From positions 1 to 19,546 of the forward strand of contig CAZXLK010000015.1 of assembly GCA_964641775.1 (NCBI GenBank): 19,546 nucleotides of DNA, in the 5' to 3' direction. Positions 1-5,527 of this stretch are shown in pieces. Numbering within the stretch: the stretch's first letter is position 1; each line of letters starts with the position of its first letter. The notes below the pieces were generated by a model, which was not told the origin of the DNA, did not search any database, and saw nothing but the letters and a program-made list of their open reading frames with translations. Position numbers and translations under genes: made by a program. This stretch comes from CAIPFQ01 sp964641775. Its GTDB lineage: Bacteria > Chlamydiota > Chlamydiia > Chlamydiales > SM23-39.

Positions 1-579
1 GATGATTTGGGTAAAGCCATTTGTGACATGGGTATCCAGCATGTAATTCAATAGAGCCCATTCAAGTCTTGCCCCAAGTCCTGTGTAGAGAGGCCAGCCG
101 GAGCCGGCAATTTTTGCAGCCCGTGGAAAATCGAAAAGGTGGAGTTTTTCATTCAATTCGACATGGTTTTTAAAAGGAAAAGAAAAGGTCGGTTTATCAC
201 CTACTGTTTTGATGCAAACATTGTCTTTGGGAGAAGGGGAGACGGGGATATCGTCCATGGGAAGATTTGGCAAAACGGCCAGAGCCGCATGGACCTCGCC
301 TTCAAGTTTGGCTGCAAGAGGTTCCAGTTTTGCGATTTTTTCGCCAAGCTTTCCCATTTCTTGCATAAAAGGTGCGATATCTTCCCCCTTTTGCTTGAGA
401 TAGCCGATTTCTTTGGAAGAGTGGTTTTTCTTTGCTTTGAGCTCTTCCATTTCAGTCAGAGTTTTTCTTAAGCTAGCATCGAGTTCTAAAATAGGGCCAA
501 GATCGGCATCGGGGGCTTTGGTTTTTAGCCTTGCTTCAAAGGTCTTTGGGTCTTTTCTCAGTTCTTTGATATCGAGCAT
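1..579 (-). CDS. serS: Seryl-tRNA synthetase, N-terminal part (truncated by window edge)
   Basis: Reading the minus strand from the ATG at 579 gives an open frame of 193 codons that runs off the window. It begins MLDIKELRKDPKTFEARLKT, the typical start of bacterial SerRS. Residues about 25-105 are rich in Lys, Glu and Leu and form the antiparallel coiled-coil arm that grips the long variable arm of tRNA-Ser. This is followed by LPNLPMDDIPV and by LHLFDFPRAAKIAGSGWPL at the entry to the class II catalytic core. The enzyme charges tRNA-Ser with serine in the cytoplasm. The catalytic motifs 2 and 3 lie outside the window. No clear Shine-Dalgarno sequence precedes the ATG. The gene is divergent from the UPF0158 gene and shares a 61-base gap with it. 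Identification is by motif reading and is secure for this part. Confidence 0.95.
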   Translation of the reverse strand, partial: MLDIKELRKDPKTFEARLKTKAPDADLGPILELDASLRKTLTEMEELKAKKNHSSKEIGYLKQKGEDIAPFMQEMGKLGEKIAKLEPLAAKLEGEVHAALAVLPNLPMDDIPVSPSPKDNVCIKTVGDKPTFSFPFKNHVELNEKLHLFDFPRAAKIAGSGWPLYTGLGARLEWALLNYMLDTHVTNGFTQII

Positions 580-603
580 GAAAAAAATGTTAAAAGATGA
601 ACA

Positions 604-632
604 TTTTAAAAAACAGTCGAAATTTGTATAAT
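604..632 (+). promoter_or_regulatory. Candidate sigma-70-type promoter of the UPF0158 gene
   Basis: A perfect TATAAT lies at 627-632, with a poor -35 match (TTTTAA, 604-609) at 17 bases spacing. The ATG at 641 begins only 8 bases after the -10 box, so the start of transcription would fall at about 638-640 and the message would be nearly leaderless. GGGA at 633-636 could act as a ribosome site only if transcription began earlier than usual. Read from sequence only. Confidence 0.4.
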
Positions 633-640
633 GGGAATCT

Positions 641-865
641 ATGAAGTATCCCGCCTCAAAAAATCCTTTAATTCTTCGCTACCACCGCCTGATGGACGCC
701 TTTGCCAAGTCCGATGATGAGAGAGATTTTTATTTAGACAAGGTCGAGGGATTTATCCTTTACGTAGATCAGGATAAGGGCATTGAAGAGCTTCAGGCCC
801 TTGAAAAAGAGCTGACCCAAAATAGCGAAAGATATTGCCTGATCCCCAAAATGACCTTCTATTAA
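641..865 (+). CDS. UPF0158 family protein, N-terminal fragment (ends at in-frame stop)
   Basis: This 74-residue frame starts MKYPASKNPLILRYHRLMDA and contains DDERDFYLDKVEGF and RYCLIPKMTFY. I recognise this as the beginning of the UPF0158 family, present in Chlamydia (I recall CT_429 as the member). The TAA at 863-865 lies in the same frame as the next open stretch (878-1765), and only four further codons separate the two. The chlamydial protein, as I remember it, reads straight through here with Glu at the stop position (GAA to TAA would be one change). The two pieces are therefore best read as one gene of about 374 codons broken by a nonsense codon or a sequencing error. The function of the family is unknown. 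A near-consensus -10 box stands just upstream. Confidence 0.7.
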   Translation: MKYPASKNPLILRYHRLMDAFAKSDDERDFYLDKVEGFILYVDQDKGIEELQALEKELTQNSERYCLIPKMTFY

Positions 866-877
866 GCCAAGAAATTC

Positions 878-1765
878 ATGGAAGGTTTTGTCCATGAAAA
901 AGTTTATGATATTGATACAAAAGAAAAGCTCCTCGATTTGATCGGGCAAAAAGATTCTAGGGAAAATTTTCTTGAATTCATCTACGACCACCTGACCGAG
1001 CTTGAAAAATGGCAGATCTATTATCAAGAAAGATTTCGGATCCGGATCATCGAATGGCTGAGACAATATAATATCCAATTTGTCTATGAAGAGGATTTGG
1101 AGCTCACAAAAAACATCACTGAGAAGGTCAAGCGCTCCTTATTTGATGCAAAAGTGCCAAAAGATATCGCAGCTGCCCGAGAAGCTTTATTTGCCAAGGC
1201 AAGGACCTATTATTCCAATGAAGCGCTCAATCCCCGTCCAAAAAGAGGCCGTCCTCCCAAACAGGTAGCAAAAGTGGAGCTTGAGCCCCAAATGACCGCC
1301 GATATTTATACCCAGGTACCTGCTGCTTGCAGGCTGTTTCTCTACATTCCGGATATTACATCCGCTGCTTCGGTTACCTTCTCTGCGAAGTTTGAAACGG
1401 AAGAGCATCTCTTAGCATCTCTTCGTGGAAGCCCAAGGCTAAAAGTCGACGAAAAACTGGAAGCCCTTTCGCAAAGGCTAGAATCGCTTCGCCATCTATC
1501 AAACCGGCTTGCCGGAGCAGAGAAATTCTTTGGCACCGACAAAGTCAAAAAACCTTTTACTCCCTTCTTTAAGCCCAAATTCAAAGAAACTGTTGAAATG
1601 GCGCCGCCGACTCCCAAAATCGAATCTGCCATTGGCTCTGTTCTGCCTAAAAAAAGGGGCCGTCCCCGCAAAGAAGAGCAGCCGGAAGAGTTTGTGCCGC
1701 AAAGGCGCCGCCGCTTTGCTGTGAAGAAGGTCTCTCAAATAAAAACTAAGAAGCAACAGCCTTAG
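878..1765 (+). CDS. UPF0158 family protein, main part with two AT-hook-like motifs
   Basis: This 295-residue frame continues the UPF0158 gene after the in-frame TAA. It begins MEGFVHEKVYDIDTKEKLLD, and the conserved stretch ERFRIRIIEWLRQYNIQFV follows at about residues 51-69. Two RGRP cores in basic surroundings, at residues 123-126 (PKRGRPPK) and 260-263 (KKRGRPRK), are classic AT-hook-like minor-groove binding motifs. The last 40 residues are strongly basic with RRRR, which suggests nucleic-acid binding; this is inference. The ATG at 878 has no convincing Shine-Dalgarno sequence, so it may not be a natural start. If translated alone, the protein would lack the conserved N-terminal 74 residues. 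It is followed by a hexamer-repeat hairpin at 1789-1880. The biochemical role is unknown. Confidence 0.75.
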   Translation: MEGFVHEKVYDIDTKEKLLDLIGQKDSRENFLEFIYDHLTELEKWQIYYQERFRIRIIEWLRQYNIQFVYEEDLELTKNITEKVKRSLFDAKVPKDIAAAREALFAKARTYYSNEALNPRPKRGRPPKQVAKVELEPQMTADIYTQVPAACRLFLYIPDITSAASVTFSAKFETEEHLLASLRGSPRLKVDEKLEALSQRLESLRHLSNRLAGAEKFFGTDKVKKPFTPFFKPKFKETVEMAPPTPKIESAIGSVLPKKRGRPRKEEQPEEFVPQRRRRFAVKKVSQIKTKKQQP

Positions 1766-1788
1766 TTTTAAAGATTTAAATTCACATT

Positions 1789-1880
1789 CCGAGACCGAGA
1801 CCGTGACCGATACTGAGACCGAAAGGGACTTGGATTTTCAGTCGGTCACGGTCACGGGATCGGGATCGGTCTCGGTTTCT
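1789..1880. repeat. Hexamer-repeat inverted pair (CCGNNN family)
   Basis: The left arm (1789-1824) is six tandem hexamers, mostly of form CCGNNN: CCGAGA twice, CCGTGA, CCGATA, CTGAGA, CCGAAA. After a 16-base spacer the right arm (1841-1879) holds the complementary form: TCACGG twice, GATCGG twice, TCTCGG. The arms pair imperfectly into a stem that could end transcription of the UPF0158 gene. No clear T-run follows at once, so terminator function is not shown. Related hexamers occur at 14301-14372 and 19528-19545. Confidence 0.75.
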
Positions 1881-1914
1881 CTCTTTCTACCATGTATTTT
1901 ATTCATTTTTCGGG

Positions 1915-1920
1915 TATTAT
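1915..1920 (+). promoter_or_regulatory. Candidate -10 box of the E1 fusion gene
   Basis: TATTAT lies at 1915-1920, six bases before the ATG at 1927, and no Shine-Dalgarno sequence is visible before that ATG. If the box is used, transcription would begin at about the ATG itself. No good -35 element is seen. Weak evidence on its own. Confidence 0.25.
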
Positions 1921-1926
1921 ACCTGC

Positions 1927-4002
1927 ATGACAGTAGGGCAAGACCAGCTTCTAAAAAATTTGTTAGATCTCTCTAAAGAAAAGGCTTTACGCGCTTTGGA
2001 GGTCATCCATTTGACCAGGTTCATGGATGAGAAGATGGCAAAGCTCGTGAGGCAAAATAAAGGGGCAACCTTTCATCTTGCAGTCAGCGGCCATGAGCTC
2101 ATTGGGGCAGTTTCTGCCCTCTCTTTAGAGCCGGGTCTTGATTGGGGCTTTCCCTATTATCGCGATAGAGCCTTTGCAATTGGCCTTGGCTGCAAGCCCG
2201 TTGATTTGTTCGCGAGCTTTTTAGCAAGAGACAGTGCCAATCATTCCGGCGGCCGGATGATGCCGGAGCATTTTTCCGAACCCTCGCTTCACATTCCTTG
2301 CCAATCGAGCTGCGTAGGATCCCAATTTTTGCAAGCAGTTGGAACGGCTAAATCGGCGCAGCTTCGCGGTGCAAAAGAAGTGGTTTATGTATCTGCAGGA
2401 GACGGGGCTACATCGCAAGGCGATTTTCATGAAACGCTCAATTTTGCCTGTATTCACAAATTGCCCCTCATTGTTGTGATCCAGGATAATGGCTGGGCGA
2501 TTTCGGTCCCAGCTGCAGAACAAACGGCAGGCGAATCCATTGCAAAAATGGCAAGCGGCTACGAGGGGCTATCCATCTTTGAAATCGATGGATGTGATTT
2601 TCTTCAAACAAATGATGCCTTGCAAAAGGCAGTTGCCAAGGCAAGAAGCGGCTATGGCCCAAGCTTAATCGTTGCAAAAGTGCCAAGAATCAGCCCTCAT
2701 AGCAGCAGTGACGATCCAAAAAAATACCAATGTGAAAAAACAAGATCGGAAGATCTTCTTCGAGATCCAATTCCTCTATTTGAAGAATGGCTCATCCAGC
2801 AAAATTATTTAACTCTTGAAGAGTTGGAAGCAAAACAAAAAGAGCATAAGCAAATGGTAGAAGCTGCAGCGCTGCAGGCAGACCAATTTCCATTTCCTGA
2901 CCCTCAAACTGCAACTGATAAAGTTTTTAAAGATTTCGATCTATACCCCAAAAACGATGCGTTTTCGGGGGCCCCTAATGTGCAGGAATCGACAACAACT
3001 GAATCAGGTGAATCCATTGTTTTAATGGATGCTTTGAACCATGCCCTTGTAGAAGAGATGGAAAGGGATCCCGGCGTTGTGGTTTTTGGAGAAGATGTGG
3101 CCAAAGGCAAAGGGGGAGTTTTTGGGATCACCCGAACTTTAACCGATCGTTTTGGAGAAAACCGCTGCTTCAATACACCTCTTGCAGAATCGACCATTAT
3201 CGGCCTTGCAACAGGGCTTTCATTTGATGGCTTTCATAAACCTGTAGCCGAAATCCAATTTGCCGATTATGCATGGACCGGAATGAACCAGCTTTTCAAT
3301 GAGCTTTCCAGCATGTATTACCGCTCCAATGGGCAGTGGAATTGCCCGGTTGTGATCCGGATGCCTTACGGCGGATATATTCAAGGAGGCCCTTACCATT
3401 CGCAGAGCATTGAAGCCTATCTTTGCCATTGCCCGGGTTTAAAAGTTGTGATTCCAAGCAATGCGGCCGATGCAAAAATGCTTTTGAAAACGGCCATTCG
3501 CGATCCAAATCCTGTCATTTTCCTCGAACATAAAGCTCTCTATCGCCAGCGCCTTTTTTGCGCAAGACCGGAGCCGGGAAAAGACGCCCTTCTTCCTTTT
3601 GGAAAAGCAGCCATTGCCAAAAGCGGCGATGATGCAACGGTAGTTGCCTGGGGAATGGGAGTTCTCATGGCGATGGAAGCTGCAGATGCCCTTTCCAAAG
3701 AGGGAATTTTTATTGAAGTGATTGATCTTCGTACCCTTGTTCCACTCGATTTTGAAACGATTCTCACTTCCGTCAAGAAAACCGGCAAATTCCTAGTTGT
3801 CCACGAAGCTGCCAAGACTAACGGTTTTGGCGCCGAGCTTGCAGCCCGCGTTGCGGAAGAGGCCTTTTTATTCCTCGATGCACCCGTCCAGCGCATTGCA
3901 GGAAAAGATTGCCCCGTCCCCTATTGCAAAATCCTCGAAGAAGAAGTGCTTCCCAAAGCCAAAGACCTCGAAAACGCCCTTCGCAAACTCGCCCAATTCT
4001 GA
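1927..4002 (+). CDS. 2-oxoacid dehydrogenase E1, alpha and beta subunits fused
   Basis: This 691-residue protein joins both E1 subunits of a branched-chain 2-oxoacid (or pyruvate/acetoin-type) dehydrogenase complex. E1 decarboxylates the 2-oxoacid with thiamine diphosphate and passes the acyl group to lipoyl-E2 in the cytoplasm. The alpha part (about 1-325) has the ThDP motif, GDG at 158-160 running to DNGW at 187-190, and the loop RISPHSSSDDPKKY (about 254-267) that resembles the phosphorylation loop of E1 alpha. The beta part (about 363-691) has VVFGEDV, FNTPLAESTIIGLATGL, and RMPYGGYIQGGPYHSQS. As I recall, Chlamydia has a like fusion (CT340), so the fusion is probably old. The linker at residues 326-362 contains a palindromic DNA element (2946-2975). 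No E2 or E3 gene is near, so the partner and exact substrate cannot be told. Confidence 0.93.
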   Translation: MTVGQDQLLKNLLDLSKEKALRALEVIHLTRFMDEKMAKLVRQNKGATFHLAVSGHELIGAVSALSLEPGLDWGFPYYRDRAFAIGLGCKPVDLFASFLARDSANHSGGRMMPEHFSEPSLHIPCQSSCVGSQFLQAVGTAKSAQLRGAKEVVYVSAGDGATSQGDFHETLNFACIHKLPLIVVIQDNGWAISVPAAEQTAGESIAKMASGYEGLSIFEIDGCDFLQTNDALQKAVAKARSGYGPSLIVAKVPRISPHSSSDDPKKYQCEKTRSEDLLRDPIPLFEEWLIQQNYLTLEELEAKQKEHKQMVEAAALQADQFPFPDPQTATDKVFKDFDLYPKNDAFSGAPNVQESTTTESGESIVLMDALNHALVEEMERDPGVVVFGEDVAKGKGGVFGITRTLTDRFGENRCFNTPLAESTIIGLATGLSFDGFHKPVAEIQFADYAWTGMNQLFNELSSMYYRSNGQWNCPVVIRMPYGGYIQGGPYHSQSIEAYLCHCPGLKVVIPSNAADAKMLLKTAIRDPNPVIFLEHKALYRQRLFCARPEPGKDALLPFGKAAIAKSGDDATVVAWGMGVLMAMEAADALSKEGIFIEVIDLRTLVPLDFETILTSVKKTGKFLVVHEAAKTNGFGAELAARVAEEAFLFLDAPVQRIAGKDCPVPYCKILEEEVLPKAKDLENALRKLAQF
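2946..2975. repeat. Palindromic element inside the E1 fusion linker
   Basis: CCCCAAAAACGATGC is followed directly by GTTTTCGGGGGCCCC. The core can fold (CCCCAAAAAC with GTTTTCGGGG, one mismatch). It matches the intergenic element at 4057-4086 at 25 of 30 positions, and all five differences are C/T or G/A transitions. It is read in frame as part of YPKNDAFSGAPN, residues 340-351, in the linker between alpha and beta. Confidence 0.65.
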
Positions 4003-4020
4003 TGTGACATGCTTGTGATT

Positions 4021-4165
4021 TTTAGAAAGAACAGGATATGCAGGAGCATCGCCCCACCCCAAAAATGATGCATTTCTGGGGACCCCAGGGAGCGATGGCA
4101 GGATAAGCAAGATAAAAAAATCATCCTGTTCATCATGCCCCCGTTTAGGGGATCTTGCAGATCCT
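4021..4165. repeat. Intergenic cluster of short palindromes
   Basis: This gap holds several nested inverted repeats. The element at 4057-4086 (CCCCAAAAATG facing CATTTCTGGGG, one mismatch, then ACCCC) is the sister of the copy inside the E1 linker. GAACAGGAT (4028-4036) faces ATCCTGTTC at about 4123-4131. CCCCC-GTTTA-GGGGA lies near 4138-4152, and GATCTTGCAGATC near 4151-4163. CAGGA or its complement TCCTG recurs five times. No convincing gene is seen in 4003-4241; the strand-specific role, such as ending transcription of the E1 gene, is uncertain. Confidence 0.55.
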
Positions 4166-4241
4166 GTCCAATATTTGAAAAAAGCACAATGGTCAGATCT
4201 TTTCATCGTTGAGCCTGTCTCAGAATCACAATTGCGTATTA

Positions 4242-4598
4242 TTAACTGACAGATAGAAAGCGTTTGCAGCGGCGCTTGAGGAGAATGGGGACTTTTTCTT
4301 CGATCGAGTCGGAGATGATTTGATCGTAAGAAGAAGAGAGAGTTTCAAAGTGCTTCCGTTTTTCTGCAATTTTGCAGGTTGCGGAGTGCTCATTGGGTTT
4401 ACTGAGCGCTTTGCGATGTGCTTCAAGCCTTTGGTCCGTGTGCAAGAGATGCTGGACCAAACTTTCTTGAGTTTTTTGAAAAGCTTCGATTTCTGTGACC
4501 GTGAGTTCGGTGATCTCAATTTCTGCGATTGCTTCTACATTTTGTATTAATCTATCTAAGGTCGCATCAATTTCCAATAATATGTCTTCTGCTACCAT
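4242..4598 (-). CDS. Small acidic helical protein of unknown function
   Basis: This 118-residue protein starts MVAEDILLEIDATLDRLIQN. AGAGGT lies 5 bases before the ATG and supports this start. The sequence is almost wholly predicted helix, acidic in the first half (EIEITELTVTEIEAF) and basic at the end (LLKRRCKRFLSVS). It has no signal peptide or membrane segment. Heptad-like Leu/Ile spacing suggests a coiled coil. I do not recognise a family; the size and helical pattern recall FlgN/FliT-type or type III secretion chaperones, but that is only a resemblance. It is divergent from the YycJ gene, with a 91-base AT-rich gap in which promoters could lie, though I found none with good boxes. Confidence 0.7.
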   Translation of the reverse strand: MVAEDILLEIDATLDRLIQNVEAIAEIEITELTVTEIEAFQKTQESLVQHLLHTDQRLEAHRKALSKPNEHSATCKIAEKRKHFETLSSSYDQIISDSIEEKVPILLKRRCKRFLSVS

Positions 4599-4689
4599 AA
4601 CGTACCTCTTTTTTTTCTTTAATTGAATAGCATTAATTTTTCAAAGTAAAAATTGCATTTAATGAATGGCGACACTAAAATTTTCATTT

Positions 4690-5454
4690 ATGATTGGTTT
4701 TTGTCCGCTTGCATCCGGTTCAAAAGGGAATAGTATTTTTATAGGGACAAACCGGATTCGAATCTTGATTGATGCAGGGATTAGTAAAACAAGTTTAGAA
4801 AAAAGATTGGCTGAAATTGGCGTAGAATTAAGTTCCATTGATGCAATTTTAATTACCCATGAACATACAGATCACATTGCCGGCTTAAAAATTTTGGCAG
4901 AAAAGATGAACATTCCCGTTTTTGCAAATGCAGAAACAGCAAAAGCTATTTGCTCAACACTCCATGTTCGCCCGCGGTTCAAGATTTTTACAACGGGAGA
5001 ACCTTTTGAATTTGAAGGTTTAAAGATCCATCCTTTTAGCATTCCCCATGACACGCTCGATCCCGTTGCATTTACGATTCAAAAAGAAGCAATGAAGCTG
5101 GGCTTTTGCACCGATCTTGGCTATGCAACATCTCTTGTAAAAAAACAGCTCGAAAACTGCGACTACCTTTATTTAGAAGCAAATCATCAGCCCTCAATGG
5201 TTCACTCAAGCCATCGGCCAAACATTTACAAGCAAAGAGTTTTAAGCAAGCAAGGCCATCTTTCCAATCCCGATTGTGCAACCCTTCTTGCTTCCATTTA
5301 CCACCCAAAATTAAAACATGTTCATTTGGCTCATCTTTCTTCCGAATGCAACACTCCCGAACTCGCCCTAAAAACAGTAAGAGATGTGCTTCCTCAGTCT
5401 GTTGAATTATCAATCGCCCTTCAAGATCGTATCTCAAAGTTCGTTGAATTTTAA
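4690..5454 (+). CDS. yycJ: YycJ/WalJ-like metallo-beta-lactamase-fold hydrolase
   Basis: This 254-residue protein begins MIGFCPLASGSKGNSIFIG. The zinc-binding signature THEHTDHIAG (about 57-66) is typical of the metallo-beta-lactamase fold, and further ligands sit in IPHDTLDP, GFCTDLGY, LEANHQP and HLAHLSSECN. The family contains YycJ (WalJ), described as a DNA-active hydrolase or exonuclease linked to DNA repair and cell-wall signalling; the substrate here is not shown. An ATG at 4666 would add 8 residues, but the family starts close to the LASGS motif, and the chlamydial relative as I recall it begins MEGFFPLASGSKGNS, so 4690 is preferred. Neither start has a clear ribosome site. Its 3' end converges with the cyclase gene at a shared hairpin. 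I recall yycJ beside ftsK in C. trachomatis (CT738-CT739), which fits the closeness here. Confidence 0.9.
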   Translation: MIGFCPLASGSKGNSIFIGTNRIRILIDAGISKTSLEKRLAEIGVELSSIDAILITHEHTDHIAGLKILAEKMNIPVFANAETAKAICSTLHVRPRFKIFTTGEPFEFEGLKIHPFSIPHDTLDPVAFTIQKEAMKLGFCTDLGYATSLVKKQLENCDYLYLEANHQPSMVHSSHRPNIYKQRVLSKQGHLSNPDCATLLASIYHPKLKHVHLAHLSSECNTPELALKTVRDVLPQSVELSIALQDRISKFVEF

Positions 5455-5458
5455 TTTA

Positions 5459-5527
5459 ACCACCGAGGACACCGAGGACACAGAGATTTTCTTTCTCGGT
5501 GCTCTCGGTGTGCTCGGTGGTTTTTTT
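5459..5527. terminator. Bidirectional terminator hairpin made of CACCGAG repeats
   Basis: The left arm CCACCGAGGACACCGAGGAC continues to CACAGAGA, and the right arm TCTCGGTGCTCTCGGTGTG continues to CTCGGTGG. They pair over about 28 bases with few mismatches around a small T-rich loop. Seven T follow on the plus strand, and an AT-rich run on the minus strand. It sits exactly between the convergent YycJ and cyclase genes and overlaps the cyclase stop codon. Confidence 0.75.

Noticed and set aside
3868..4206. Minus-strand open frames behind the E1 gene (reading NASFLGWGDAP)
   Set aside because: They cover antisense E1 sequence and the palindromic repeat; there is no ribosome site or protein-like domain.
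4666..4689. Earlier ATG for the YycJ-like gene
   Set aside because: It adds eight residues not expected in the family and has no ribosome site; 4690 fits the family start, though the earlier start cannot be fully excluded.
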